Assembly: GCA_947565915.1 (NCBI GenBank) | Contig: CANOHY010000001.1 | Span: forward strand, 1 to 64,000 | Length of the DNA: 64,000 nt | Direction of reading: 5' to 3' | Source of the DNA: an uncultured Eggerthellaceae bacterium | GTDB lineage: Bacteria > Actinomycetota > Coriobacteriia > Coriobacteriales > Eggerthellaceae | Shown here: positions 8,405 through 18,064 of the stretch, one piece after another | Numbering within the stretch: the stretch's first letter is position 1 | Layout of the letters: each line of letters starts with the position of its first letter | Position numbers and translations under genes: made by a program | Notes under the pieces: model-generated | The model's input: only the letters and a program-made list of their open reading frames with translations | Told to the model about the DNA's origin: nothing | Databases searched by the model: none

Positions 8405-8518
8405 TGCACTCACCTCCAAATCGTTCCGGTTCAATTTGCCGATATTTTGCTCATAGTTTAGCCTTGCAATTTTACTAGATTTCAAGGTCAAAGTGAAGTT
8501 TTGGGACGAAATAGCATA

Positions 8519-8538
8519 GATGCCCCTCAAGGGGCATC
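8519..8538. repeat. Perfect 9-bp inverted repeat (GATGCCCCT / AGGGGCATC)
   Basis: Two 9-base arms separated by CA. On the minus strand it is followed by TATGCTATTTCG, only weakly T-rich, so it could be a poor terminator of the upstream penicillin-binding protein gene or an operator of the fibre locus. Confidence 0.6.
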
Positions 8539-8616
8539 AGCGTAAGCTCGCTACGAGCCAAACCAAGGCTACGACATGCGCTCGAACAGGAGCTACTGAT
8601 GCTCTCCGATCAGCCG

Positions 8617-8643
8617 AATCCAATGCATGCATCGCATTGGATT
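8617..8643. repeat. Perfect 10-bp inverted repeat (AATCCAATGC / GCATTGGATT)
   Basis: Arms of 10 bases with a 7-base loop (itself ATGCATC). It lies about 100 bases past the stop of the penicillin-binding protein gene with no T-run, so operator or processing site is as likely as terminator. Confidence 0.6.
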
Positions 8644-8740
8644 GGGTGCTGCATCGGCCAATGGTCGAAAAAGAAGGCCGGATTGCTATTCATATGGCGC
8701 AATCGAATGATTGCAAAGGGAAGAGTAGCCGAAAGCGAGC

Positions 8741-10954
8741 TTAGGTTCCCCCACCACCAGCGTTGGAACCCGTTGCCCCCGCAGTGCCTGCCGCACCTGT
8801 CGCCGCAGCAGCATTCGGGTCAGGGCCTTGCGAAACCACCACGATGATGGCCCCCGTTGCCGAATCCAAGCTCTGCGAGATCACCGACCCTTGGGGCACG
8901 GTGCTGGAATACTGGTAGCCAATCTGCATGGTGTAGTCGGAGTATTGCTGCCGCAGCTGATCTTCCGTCATGGACCCAGAAACATACCCGTTCACCATGC
9001 TGGGGTCGGGCGTGGAGGTCGATTGAGTCGAATTGGGGCTGCTTGCCATGCCCCATTCCAACTGCGTCGAATAGGTAGGTTCGGCCACCTTCGGGAAGTC
9101 TACCGTCTTCTCGCCCTCCAGCGCGCGCGACATGAAGTCGTGCCAGAGGCTGTTCGCCGTGATCCATGAGCTGGTGGACGAGTAGTCGCGGTTTCCTATC
9201 CATGCCACGCAGGTGAGCGTGGGGCAATAGCCCGCGAGCACATGGTCGCGGTAGTCCACGCCGGTACCCGTCTTCCCTGCAACCACCTGGCCGTTCGAAG
9301 GCCCCGAGCCATAAGCGGTGGCATAGGGAAGCTCGAACACGCCACGCAGCACATCGGTGACCGCTCCAGCTATCTCCTCGGATATGGCGCGATCGCCCGT
9401 GGTGTCGCACTCGTAGAGCACCTTGCCGTCTTTGTCCTCGATACGCGTGATGATCACGTAGTCGTGGTGCATGCCGCCCGAAGCGAACGTACTGTAGGCT
9501 TCGGCCATTTCCAAGGGCGTGACGTTCTCGGTGCCCAGGGTGATGATGGGGTATTCGGGTAACTCGGCGCTGATGCCCAAACGATGCGCCATCTCGATGA
9601 GCTTGTCCACGCCGATGCGCTCGGTCAGGCGATAGTAGCCCGTGTTCGACGACACCGCAGTGGCATCCTTCAGCGTGCGGATGCCATAGTTGGCATTCCC
9701 GAAGTTATTGACGGTTTGGCCATTGGCCAACGTGACCGGATTGGTGCAATCGAGGTAAGTGAGGGGGCTGATGCCCTGCTCCAGCGCCGCAGCCAGCGTG
9801 AACGCCTTGAACGCCGAGCCTGTGGGACGCCCGCCTTGCGCCGCGATGTTCCATTGGTCGTTGTAGAAGTCGTTGCCGCCCACCATGGCCTTCACATAGC
9901 CGTTTGTGGGATCCATGGCCACCAGCGCCGCATCGAGGCCTGGATCCATGCGGGCGTATTGGTCGGTGCAAGCTTGCTCGGCAGCATTCTGCATGTCCAC
10001 ATCGAGCGTGGTGTATATCTTCAAGCCGCCTTCGAACAGGTCGGCATAGGTGCAACCATAGATGTTGTCGGATTGCATGAGCGAGTCGCGTACGAAGCTG
10101 GTGAAATAGGGATATGCATAGATACCCTGAAGCGGCTCGTCGGGCGCGGGGTTGAGCACGAGTTCCTCGGCAACCGTCTGATCGTATTGCTCCTGGGTGA
10201 TGTCGCCCGCTGCCAACATGCGCTCGAGCACCTGATTGCGGCGTTCCTTGCAGGCAGCTAGGTTCTCCTTGGGGTTATAGGCCGTAGGCGATTGCGGGAT
10301 GCCAATCAAGGCTGCAGCCTGCGACAGCGTGAGATCCTTGGCAGAGGTTTGGAAGTAGTTCTTCGCCGCAGCCTCGATGCCATAGCAGCCATCGCCGTAG
10401 TTGATGGCATTGAGGTACATGTTCAGGATCTCGTCCTTGGAATAGAGCTTCTCCATCTCGAGGGCTAGCTCGGCTTCGCGCGCCTTGCGCTCCAGCGTGA
10501 TGTCGTTCGCCTCGGAGGAAAGAGCGGTGTTGCGCACGAGCTGCTGCGTGATGGTGGAAGCACCTTCCAGGTTGCCACCCAGGAAGTTGTTCACCACGGC
10601 ACGGCCGATGCCTTGGATGTCCACGCCGTCGTGCTCGTAGAAGCGCACGTCCTCCACATCCACCGTGCCCTTCACCACATAAGAGCTCACATCCTTGAGA
10701 TCCACGGGGTCGCGCTTCTCCAGCTGGAACTTGGCCAAGAGCGTTTCGCTATCGGCTGCGTAGACGTACGATTCCTCGGCGAAGCTGAAGGCTTCGGTAT
10801 TGAGCTCGGGGAGGTCGCCGATCCAACTGTTGTAAACCGAGAACAGGCCACTGAAGGCGCGATATCCCATGAATCCGAGCGCGACCACCACGATGAGCGC
10901 AGCCCAAGCAACGGCATGGCTCTTCGATTCGCGAAATTTGCGTCGTGCTTTCAT
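8741..10954 (-). CDS. Class A penicillin-binding protein (PBP1A-like) with C-terminal PASTA domain
   Basis: This bifunctional peptidoglycan synthase polymerises and crosslinks glycan strands outside the membrane. Of 737 residues: membrane helix about 17-38; glycosyltransferase 51 domain with EDVRFYEHDGVD (catalytic Glu) and GASTITQQLVRN; transpeptidase with SxxK (GSAFKAF), SxN (SSNTGYY) and KTG (GKTGTG). After it comes a PASTA repeat (about 655-715, ending VVVVSQGPDP-like) and a Gly/Ala tail. The ATG at 10954 has AGGA five bases upstream. A second class A PBP lies 3 kb away with a different tail. Confidence 0.95.
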   Translation of the reverse strand: MKARRKFRESKSHAVAWAALIVVVALGFMGYRAFSGLFSVYNSWIGDLPELNTEAFSFAEESYVYAADSETLLAKFQLEKRDPVDLKDVSSYVVKGTVDVEDVRFYEHDGVDIQGIGRAVVNNFLGGNLEGASTITQQLVRNTALSSEANDITLERKAREAELALEMEKLYSKDEILNMYLNAINYGDGCYGIEAAAKNYFQTSAKDLTLSQAAALIGIPQSPTAYNPKENLAACKERRNQVLERMLAAGDITQEQYDQTVAEELVLNPAPDEPLQGIYAYPYFTSFVRDSLMQSDNIYGCTYADLFEGGLKIYTTLDVDMQNAAEQACTDQYARMDPGLDAALVAMDPTNGYVKAMVGGNDFYNDQWNIAAQGGRPTGSAFKAFTLAAALEQGISPLTYLDCTNPVTLANGQTVNNFGNANYGIRTLKDATAVSSNTGYYRLTERIGVDKLIEMAHRLGISAELPEYPIITLGTENVTPLEMAEAYSTFASGGMHHDYVIITRIEDKDGKVLYECDTTGDRAISEEIAGAVTDVLRGVFELPYATAYGSGPSNGQVVAGKTGTGVDYRDHVLAGYCPTLTCVAWIGNRDYSSTSSWITANSLWHDFMSRALEGEKTVDFPKVAEPTYSTQLEWGMASSPNSTQSTSTPDPSMVNGYVSGSMTEDQLRQQYSDYTMQIGYQYSSTVPQGSVISQSLDSATGAIIVVVSQGPDPNAAAATGAAGTAGATGSNAGGGGT

Positions 10955-10994
10955 GAGTATCCTCATTTAGTCCAGTTGAAGTGCGAGTTCAGCC

Positions 10995-11002
10995 ATTATA
11001 CT
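10995..11002. promoter_or_regulatory. Symmetrical -10 box serving divergent genes
   Basis: On the minus strand TATAAT (11000-10995) points to the penicillin-binding protein gene; on the plus strand TATACT (10997-11002) points to the U32 gene. The two hexamers overlap, as in bidirectional bacterial promoters with a palindromic -10. The -35 boxes are weak on both strands. Confidence 0.45.
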
Positions 11003-11057
11003 TCAGGGGAGAACAGCAGAAACCGACCAGGCTAAGGCTAGATAACTTATTCGCAGC

Positions 11058-13595
11058 ATGCTCAAGAATTTTCCACGACCACTCGAACACCCGGGCGTAC
11101 CCGAGCTCTTGGCGCCCGCAGGCAGCATGGAATGCCTGCATGCCGCCGTGCGCGCAGGTGCGGATGCCGTGTATCTGGGGCTCGACAAGTTCAATGCGCG
11201 CCGCAATGCCTCGAACTTCACGCCGGAGAACCTGAGCGACGCCTGCGCTTACGCGCATCTGCGCGGGCGACGCGTGTACGTAACCATGAACGTGGAGATT
11301 CTGCCCACCGAACTGGACGAGGCACTGCGCTATGCACAGGCGGCGGCCGATGCCGGCTGCGATGCCTTGATACTGCAGGATGTAGGGCTGGTGTGCGAGG
11401 TGCGCCGCCAGCTTCCCGACCTGCCCGTGCACCTGTCTACGCAGATGAACATCCATAACGCAGCGGGCATCGAGCTTGCAGCTGCGCTGGGAGCCTCGCG
11501 CGTCACCTTGGCACGCGAGCTGACATTGGCGGAGGTCGCGCACTTGACGACCATAGCTGCCGATTTCGACATCGAGGTGGAATGCTTCGGCCATGGCGCC
11601 TTGTGCGTTTGCTATTCGGGTCAGTGCCTGATGTCGTCGCTGATTGGCGGGCGATCGGCGAACCGGGGGCTCTGCGCCCAAGCGTGTCGGCTTCCCTACG
11701 AGCTGCATTGCGAAGATGGCGAGGGCGCATTGCCTGCCGAAGGCGAACATTTGCTTTCGCCTCGCGACCTATGCACTATCGACTTGCTCGCCGACCTCAG
11801 TGCAGCAAACGTGGCATCGCTGAAGGTTGAGGGACGCATGAAGTCGCCCGAGTACGTGTTCGAGGTGGTTTCGACCTACCGCGAAGCTTTGGACGAGCTG
11901 GGTGCTGGTGTAGGCGCCGATGCAGGCGCGGACGAGGGCGCTGATGCGATCGCCAGGAGCGAAGAGGTGCGCGCAGCTCGACGCGAGCGTTTGGCCGAGG
12001 CCTTCAGCCGCGGATTCACCACTGCGTACCTAACGAACGAGCGTGGAAACGACATCATGAGCTACGGACGCCCGAACAACCGGGGCGTGGCTATAGGTCG
12101 AGTTGCAAGCTGTGCAGAGGACAGCGCTTCGTTTCGCACCGAGGTTGACGTGCATGCGGGCGACGTGGTCGAGTTCTGGACGAACCGCGGGCACTTCACG
12201 GCAGAGCTGGGCAACGACGCATCGGCTGGCAGCATGGCAAGCGTGCCGGTTGACCAGCGCACCAGCAAGGGCGACCGCGTGTTTCGCGTGCGCAATGCAG
12301 CAACAGCTTTCCAAGACGATGCCTTCGCACCGCGCATCCCCATAAGCGGACGCATAGAGCTGCTCATCGGCAAGCCTGCGAAGATCAGCTTCTCGACCGG
12401 TGAGGTCACCTGCACTGTTGAGGGCGAAGTAGTCGAGCCCGCACGCACGAAGGCACTCGATGCGGCCGACGTGGCTGCGCACGTGGACCGTCTTGGGCAA
12501 ACGCCGTTCATGCTGGCTGAACCGCTCGACGTTTCACTGGATTCCAATGCCGGCATGAGCTTCTCGCACCTGCATGCCCTGCGTGCTGAATGCCTCCAGC
12601 AGCTTCAGCGAGAGATCCTCTCAGCTTACGAACAGCAGCGCGAACACGAGCATGACCAGCATCTTTCGCGCGATGAGCTGTCGAATGCGCTTATGGCCCA
12701 GCTTCCCTCCGCCGAAACGGTACCGAGCGAACAGGCAACCGTATGCGCCTGGGCCACCAACCCCGCTTGCGCACGCGCCGCGCGCAAGGCAGGTGCGGCT
12801 CGCATATACGTGCCGCTGCTGAACTATCGCCGCAAGGAAGCTCAGATGGTCGGCGTGCGCATGGGCGAAGTGGAGCAGGCTGGCTATCCGAAGGGATGCG
12901 TAGCCGCCTTGCCGACCATCGACCACGACCCCGTGGATTCCACGCGCGAGGCGCAGCTCGCCTACGAACTCTGGGACTATGTGGCACCCAGCAAGCCCGT
13001 GCTCGCCGATAACCTGGCGGATGCATGGCGCGCTCGTCTTCAGGGTGCCGCTATTGAGGTAGGACCGCACGTGCCCGTCACGAACCAGGCGTCGCTTCGC
13101 TTCATGGCCGAACTGGGCGTAAGCCGCGTATGGCTCTCACCCGAGCTCACGTTGGGCCAAGTGGCCGACCTCGCCGAAGCCTCGACCATAGAGCTGGGCA
13201 TCACCGTAAGCGGCGCTCAGGAGCTGATGATAACCGAGCACTGTCTGCTAATGAGCCAAGGGGCATGCAACGAGGAATGCAGCTCGTGCAAGCGACGGTT
13301 CAAACGGCATTGGCTGGTTGACCGCAAAGGCTTCGAGTTCCCTGTGATTACCGACGCACTGGGCAGGTCGCATCTATACAACGGCATCGCACTGGATGCC
13401 AGCGGCAGCATGATGGATTTGATGGACTGCGGCGTGCGCAGCTTCATGGTGGACACCACGCTGCTGAACAAGGAGCAAGCGGGCAATGCCGTGCGCCGCA
13501 TCGTGCGCGCACGCGACCTCGCGCTCTCGCAGCATCGCGCGCTCGAGAAACAGCCTGGCACTACTACCGGGCACCTCTTCCGCGGCGTCCAATAG
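11058..13595 (+). CDS. U32 family protein (peptidase U32 / tRNA or rRNA hydroxylation type)
   Basis: The 845-residue protein starts with the U32 barrel signature (PELLAPAGSMECLHAAVRAG, then AVYLGLDKFNARRNA). A Cys-rich block near residues 175-215 (GALCVCYSGQC ... NRGLCAQACRLPY) matches the conserved U32 cysteines, which in RlhA/TrhP-type members bind an iron-sulfur cluster; a second Cys cluster is near residue 735 (CNEECSSCKRR). Family members hydroxylate 23S rRNA or tRNA, or are called collagenase-like proteases; which applies here is unclear. Residues about 280-300 are a low-complexity Gly/Ala/Asp insert. The ATG at 11058 has no good SD. Confidence 0.88.
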   Translation: MLKNFPRPLEHPGVPELLAPAGSMECLHAAVRAGADAVYLGLDKFNARRNASNFTPENLSDACAYAHLRGRRVYVTMNVEILPTELDEALRYAQAAADAGCDALILQDVGLVCEVRRQLPDLPVHLSTQMNIHNAAGIELAAALGASRVTLARELTLAEVAHLTTIAADFDIEVECFGHGALCVCYSGQCLMSSLIGGRSANRGLCAQACRLPYELHCEDGEGALPAEGEHLLSPRDLCTIDLLADLSAANVASLKVEGRMKSPEYVFEVVSTYREALDELGAGVGADAGADEGADAIARSEEVRAARRERLAEAFSRGFTTAYLTNERGNDIMSYGRPNNRGVAIGRVASCAEDSASFRTEVDVHAGDVVEFWTNRGHFTAELGNDASAGSMASVPVDQRTSKGDRVFRVRNAATAFQDDAFAPRIPISGRIELLIGKPAKISFSTGEVTCTVEGEVVEPARTKALDAADVAAHVDRLGQTPFMLAEPLDVSLDSNAGMSFSHLHALRAECLQQLQREILSAYEQQREHEHDQHLSRDELSNALMAQLPSAETVPSEQATVCAWATNPACARAARKAGAARIYVPLLNYRRKEAQMVGVRMGEVEQAGYPKGCVAALPTIDHDPVDSTREAQLAYELWDYVAPSKPVLADNLADAWRARLQGAAIEVGPHVPVTNQASLRFMAELGVSRVWLSPELTLGQVADLAEASTIELGITVSGAQELMITEHCLLMSQGACNEECSSCKRRFKRHWLVDRKGFEFPVITDALGRSHLYNGIALDASGSMMDLMDCGVRSFMVDTTLLNKEQAGNAVRRIVRARDLALSQHRALEKQPGTTTGHLFRGVQ

Positions 13596-13726
13596 CATAA
13601 TCGGCTGTCGGCAACCCTTCCCAGAACCACGGCTATTTCTGCAGCCCACATGCGCAGGCGCCCGCGCCGTTGCGCATGGGTGCGAAGCCAAGGCAGCACG
13701 TATTAAGCCAAGCTGCACGCCTTACA

Positions 13727-14203
13727 TTACAGAGCGGCGGCGGCTTCATCGGCCTGCTTGAGCGCGTCGTAGCCTTCGTTGTAGAGCGATTGGATTTGGC
13801 CTATGCGCTCGTTCACAGCTGCTTGGTCAAGGCCACCTGCATCCACATCCGCATAGAGCTGGACGTATTGGTTCAGCGCATCGCTCAGCTTGTCCGAACC
13901 ATTTTGATAGTCGGTTTGGATGTCCTTCAAGTCGTCAGGCGCCTCGAGCGAAGAGAGCTTCGCGAGCTGGCTCAAAGCGTCGTTGGCACTGGAGCGGATA
14001 GCCACGATGTCTGCGCTGGAAACCGATGAGACGAAGGTGCCCAGATAGGAATCAACCTGCATCATGATCTCGTTCACTTGCGACATGTATGCGCGGTTTG
14101 CCTGCTGTTGGCTATCGGCTTCGCTGTTCATCGCGCCCATGCAGCCCGTCAAGGCTGCGACCAGCGCCAACGCAGCTGCAAATGCAGCGATCTTCCCTTT
14201 CAT
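13727..14203 (-). CDS. Small putative lipoprotein, unknown function
   Basis: The 158-residue protein has a signal peptide with lipobox LTGC (Cys about 20), so it should be lipidated and anchored outside the membrane. The mature part is helical, Ser/Asp/Gln-rich, with no recognised motif, and may form a helical bundle (SQLAKLSSLEAPDDLKDIQ region). The ATG at 14203 has AAGGTG upstream; upstream in-frame codons lack this. It lies between the U32 gene (opposite strand) and the second class A PBP (same strand). Confidence 0.75.
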   Translation of the reverse strand: MKGKIAAFAAALALVAALTGCMGAMNSEADSQQQANRAYMSQVNEIMMQVDSYLGTFVSSVSSADIVAIRSSANDALSQLAKLSSLEAPDDLKDIQTDYQNGSDKLSDALNQYVQLYADVDAGGLDQAAVNERIGQIQSLYNEGYDALKQADEAAAAL

Positions 14204-14243
14204 GCGCACACCTTCCAAACCTCGTGCCTTGCATCAATCCGAA

Positions 14244-14265
14244 CATGGCAAAGAACTTTACCATG
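14244..14265. repeat. Inverted repeat (CATGGCAAAG / CTTTACCATG)
   Basis: Ten-base arms with one mismatch, loop AA, between the stop of a PBP gene and the start of the lipoprotein gene on the minus strand. It could be a terminator lacking a T-run or an operator for the lipoprotein gene. Confidence 0.45.
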
Positions 14266-14303
14266 CATCCTGAGCTTCGCAGCCAATCAAACGCACCTCA
14301 TCG

Positions 14304-16544
14304 CTAACCTGTTGGGGTTGCGGGCGGTTGCGAAGCGCCACCTGAAGACGAATTGCCAGAGCTGCCCGCATTGCCGGTTTCCGTTGAGCCTCCAGCATTA
14401 GCAGATCCACCCGTATCAGAGGGAGCAGTGGGCTTGGTCGAGGAATCGGCAGGCGTGGAGGGCTTGGCGTTGTCGCCCGATGAGGAGTTGCCCTTCTTGT
14501 CAGCCTCGGCCTTCTTCTTATCTTCCTCTTCCTGCTTCTTCTTCTCTTCCTCTTCCTTCAGCTTTTTCTCCAGATCCTCGCCATAGTAAGCAAACGACTG
14601 CGTCACATGGTAATCAGGATCGTCGTAGGCGACGTATTTGGGCTTGTCTTCCTTGGGGAAGTCCTTCACTTTGAGGTTCTCTTCGTCCATCACGCGCGAG
14701 GCGAACGTGCGGAACACGTCGGCGCACGAACCCGTGGGCACGGCAGCCTTGTTCGACGGGTCGCCCACCCAGATGGCTGCTGCGAAATACGGCGTATAGC
14801 CTACGAACGAGATGTCCTTGTAGTCCTCGGAGGTGCCTGTCTTGCCCGCCACGGGCTGCCCGTTGTACATTGCCGCAGCCGTGCCCGTGCCGAACTGGAC
14901 CACGCCCTTCATAACTTCCTGCACAGCGTAAGCTTGCTCGGGCGTGAGCACGCGCTTGGCCGTCTTCTCGTAGTCGCGGTTGTCCACGACGATGTCGCCA
15001 TCGCGGCCCTCGATATAGGCTACGGCCACCGCATCGTGGCGCACGCCGCCATTGGCGATGGTGGCCACAGCGTTCGCCAGCTCCAACGGAGTGATGTTCT
15101 GCACTCCCAAGGTGAGCGTTGCGGCTGCCTCGTCTTCGTACAAATCGGAGGTTACGCCCAGCTCGTAGGCCATGGAAGCGGTTTCCTCCACGCCCACCGA
15201 GCTAATGAGGCGCACGAAGCCGGTGTTCGACGAGATGGCAAACGCATTGGCGATGGTGCGCGTGCCATAGCTGGCATTGCCGTAGTTCTCGAGCGTGTAG
15301 TTGTCGATGGTAGCTGGCGATGTGCAATCGACATAGGTCAGATCGGGGTCGATGCCCAGCTTGATGGCCGTCGCCAGCGTGAATGTTTTGAAGACCGAAC
15401 CACACGGGCGTCCGTTTCCACCCTGGCCTGTAGCCAGGTTCACCTCGCTCTTCGAGAAATCGGAACCACCCACTATGGCCTGGATAAAGCCCGTCTCGGG
15501 CTCGATCACCGCCATGGCAACTTCCATGTCGTCGCCATACATGCTCTCGCGCTTGATGCGGCATGCTTCCTCAGCAGCCTCTTGGCGCCCGATGTCCAGC
15601 GTGGTGTACACCTTCAAGCCGCCTTTGAGCACCTCGGCCTCGGAGAGGTCGAACTCGTTGTAAAGCAAGTCGCGCACGTAACTGCCGAAGTAGGGGTACA
15701 GCTTGAAGCTGTCATCCACCAATTCCTGTGGGTTCAGCTGCATGGGCGTGTTGATGGCCTCTTGGTATTCCTGCTCGGTGATGAAGTTCTCCGACAACAT
15801 GCGGCTGAGCACCACGCCTCGGCGCTGGAGCGCCTGATCGGGGTATTGCAACGGGTCGTTGTAAGTGGGCGATTGCGGGATGCCCGCCAAAAGCGCAGCC
15901 TCAGCCAAGGTGAGGTCGCTCGCCGGCTTCGAGAAGTAGCGTTTGGCTGCCGCCTCGATGCCATGTGCGCCTGACCCGAAATTGATGGTGTTCAGGTACA
16001 TGATGAGGATTTCGTCCTTGGAGTGCATCTTCTCCAGCTGAAGGGCGATGTAGGCCTCGCGTATCTTGCGCTTCACCGAGATGTCGTCCATCTCCTCGGC
16101 CAGGATGGTGTTGCGCACGAATTGCTGCGTGATGGTGGAAGCACCTTCCAGAGAGCCGCCCGTGAGGTTGTTCACGAAAGCGCGCATGATGCCGTAGAGG
16201 TCCACGCCATCGTGCTCGTAGAAGCGCGCGTCTTCCACGGCAAGTATCGCATCGATGACGTTAGGGCTCACCTGATCGAGCTCCACGGGTTCGCGATATT
16301 CCAGCTGGAAGCGCGCCAGCACGGTTTCGCCATCATTGGCATACACATAGGTGGGAAGAGCGGTGTTGAATGCGCTGGCCTTGCTGTAGTCGGGAAGATC
16401 CGAGAGCCACGCGTACAGCACCGCAATGGCGCCGCCACCAAGCCCCACCAAGATAACAGCTACAACAGCCAGAGCCGTGAGCCCTCCGGCGAAGGTCTTC
16501 CGTTTCTTGACGCCAGTGCGATTCTTAGCCGAGCGAGAACTCAT
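14304..16544 (-). CDS. Class A penicillin-binding protein (PBP1A-like) with charged and Ser/Thr/Pro-rich tail
   Basis: The 746-residue protein has a membrane helix at about 22-45. Glycosyltransferase domain: EDARFYEHDGVD and GASTITQQFVRN. Transpeptidase domain: SxxK in CGSVFKTF, SxN in SSNTGF, KTG in GKTGTSED. The C-terminus (about 655-746) is a Lys/Glu-rich helix followed by a Ser/Thr/Pro/Gly-rich disordered tail, in place of the PASTA repeat of its paralogue at 8741-10954. SD GAGGGGTG precedes the ATG. It lies 74 bases downstream of the start-proximal end of argH on the same strand and may be read through from it. Confidence 0.95.
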   Translation of the reverse strand: MSSRSAKNRTGVKKRKTFAGGLTALAVVAVILVGLGGGAIAVLYAWLSDLPDYSKASAFNTALPTYVYANDGETVLARFQLEYREPVELDQVSPNVIDAILAVEDARFYEHDGVDLYGIMRAFVNNLTGGSLEGASTITQQFVRNTILAEEMDDISVKRKIREAYIALQLEKMHSKDEILIMYLNTINFGSGAHGIEAAAKRYFSKPASDLTLAEAALLAGIPQSPTYNDPLQYPDQALQRRGVVLSRMLSENFITEQEYQEAINTPMQLNPQELVDDSFKLYPYFGSYVRDLLYNEFDLSEAEVLKGGLKVYTTLDIGRQEAAEEACRIKRESMYGDDMEVAMAVIEPETGFIQAIVGGSDFSKSEVNLATGQGGNGRPCGSVFKTFTLATAIKLGIDPDLTYVDCTSPATIDNYTLENYGNASYGTRTIANAFAISSNTGFVRLISSVGVEETASMAYELGVTSDLYEDEAAATLTLGVQNITPLELANAVATIANGGVRHDAVAVAYIEGRDGDIVVDNRDYEKTAKRVLTPEQAYAVQEVMKGVVQFGTGTAAAMYNGQPVAGKTGTSEDYKDISFVGYTPYFAAAIWVGDPSNKAAVPTGSCADVFRTFASRVMDEENLKVKDFPKEDKPKYVAYDDPDYHVTQSFAYYGEDLEKKLKEEEEKKKQEEEDKKKAEADKKGNSSSGDNAKPSTPADSSTKPTAPSDTGGSANAGGSTETGNAGSSGNSSSGGASQPPATPTG

Positions 16545-16618
16545 TTCACCCCTCTGTTAAGCCAATAGCCAAGCATTCTAACATCAACATATGTAGTTTC
16601 TGCTAGTTCCGAGAGGCA

Positions 16619-18022
16619 TTACCTCAACAGGGAATCCAAGTGCACTCCATCGGCTTTGAGGCGCTCGTGCACCTCTTTCATCTGAACGTCGATTGCCGCT
16701 CGACCGGTTCCGCCCTCCGTCTGACGCGCGTCGGCGATGGCACGCAAGTCGGTCATGGCGACCACGTCTTCCTCGAAGAGGTCGCTTTCGGCCTTGAAGT
16801 CGGCAAGCGCTAGGTCGTCCAAGTTGCAGCCACGTTGCTCGCACAAAAGAACCAGATGCCCCACCACCTCGTGCGCGCGCCGGAAGGGCATGCCCTTCTT
16901 TGCCAGGTAGTCGGCAATATCGGTAGCAGCCAAATGCCCCTTCGCCACGCTTTGGGCCATGGCATCGGCATTCACCGTGAGCGTGCGCACCATGCCCTCC
17001 ATGCACAGCAGGCAATCTTCCAAGGTGCGTGCTGCATCGATGGCGCCCTCTTTGTCTTCCTGAAGATCTTTGTTGTAGGCAAGGGGGAGCGATTTCAGCG
17101 TGACCATCAATGCCACGAGATCGCCCACCACGCGGCCCGTCTTGCCGCGTATGAGCTCCGCGAAATCGGGATTCTTCTTCTGCGGCATGATGGACGAGCC
17201 TGTTGACCACGCATCCGACATGGTGATGTAGCCGAACTCCGAGGTGGACCAAAGCACCAGCTCCTCGGCTAGGCGCGACAGATGCAGGCAGCTCACGCTT
17301 GCCGCGTAGCTGAGATCCAGCAGAAAGTCGCGGTCGGACACCGCATCGAGCGAGTTTTGCGACACGCATGCGAAGCCCAGCTCGCTTGCCGTCATGCGCC
17401 GATCGAGCGGATAAGTGGTGCCTGCCAGAGCCGCTGAACCCAACGGATTCACATCAGCTGCTTCGTAGGCGGCTTCGAGGCGCTTGAAATCCCGCGCGAA
17501 CATGTGGACGTAAGCCAGCAGATGATGCGCCAGGAAGACCGGTTGCGCATGCTGCATGTGGGTATAGCCGGGCAGCAGCACATTTCGGTTTTCCTCCGCC
17601 TTCTGCACCAGCGCGCTCCGTAGCGCCAGGTTCGCCGCCATTAGCTCGCGGCAGCGGCGCTTGGCGAACAGGCGCGTGTCGGTGACCACTTGATCGTTGC
17701 GCGAGCGGCCCGTATGCAGCCGAGCACCCGCCTCCCCGATGTCGGCGATCAGTTGGCCCTCGATGGCCATGTGGATGTCCTCGTCATGGATGTCGAAGGC
17801 GAAGTCGCCTGCCTCGATGCGCGCCTGTATGCGATCGAGGCCCTCTACGATAGCCTGAACGTCTTCGGTAGGAATCACGCCCTGGGCACCAAGCATGCGC
17901 GCGTGGGCTTTGGAGCCAGCGATATCCTCGCGGTAGAGCTGCTTGTCAACGGGCAGCGAGGCACCGAATCGCGTGGCAAGCTCTCCCACGTCCTCGGTGA
18001 AGCGACCGGACCATAGCGCCAT
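16619..18022 (-). CDS. argH: Argininosuccinate lyase
   Basis: The last step of arginine synthesis: argininosuccinate is split to arginine and fumarate in the cytoplasm. At 467 residues it matches the family length. The fumarase/aspartase signature GSSIMPQKKNPD is present near residue 275 and contains the catalytic Ser; TGRSRNDQV and YTHMQHAQP are also family motifs. It is the last gene of the argCJBDGH run, 42 bases after argG. Confidence 0.97.
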   Translation of the reverse strand: MALWSGRFTEDVGELATRFGASLPVDKQLYREDIAGSKAHARMLGAQGVIPTEDVQAIVEGLDRIQARIEAGDFAFDIHDEDIHMAIEGQLIADIGEAGARLHTGRSRNDQVVTDTRLFAKRRCRELMAANLALRSALVQKAEENRNVLLPGYTHMQHAQPVFLAHHLLAYVHMFARDFKRLEAAYEAADVNPLGSAALAGTTYPLDRRMTASELGFACVSQNSLDAVSDRDFLLDLSYAASVSCLHLSRLAEELVLWSTSEFGYITMSDAWSTGSSIMPQKKNPDFAELIRGKTGRVVGDLVALMVTLKSLPLAYNKDLQEDKEGAIDAARTLEDCLLCMEGMVRTLTVNADAMAQSVAKGHLAATDIADYLAKKGMPFRRAHEVVGHLVLLCEQRGCNLDDLALADFKAESDLFEEDVVAMTDLRAIADARQTEGGTGRAAIDVQMKEVHERLKADGVHLDSLLR

Positions 18023-18064
18023 TCATCTTCCTTTCACGCGCGCAAGCTGCGAGCCCTTGCGAGG

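Larger units (their letters stand above)
8405..8740. promoter_or_regulatory. AT-rich intergenic region upstream of the fibre locus
   Basis: This 336-bp gap separates the fibre locus from the penicillin-binding protein gene. It is clearly more AT-rich (8430-8515) than its surroundings and must hold the fibre-locus promoter; candidate -35 TTGACC and TTGAAA boxes exist on the minus strand but no -10 is convincing. Two perfect inverted repeats (8519-8538 and 8617-8643) lie upstream. No coding sequence is supported. Confidence 0.4.
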
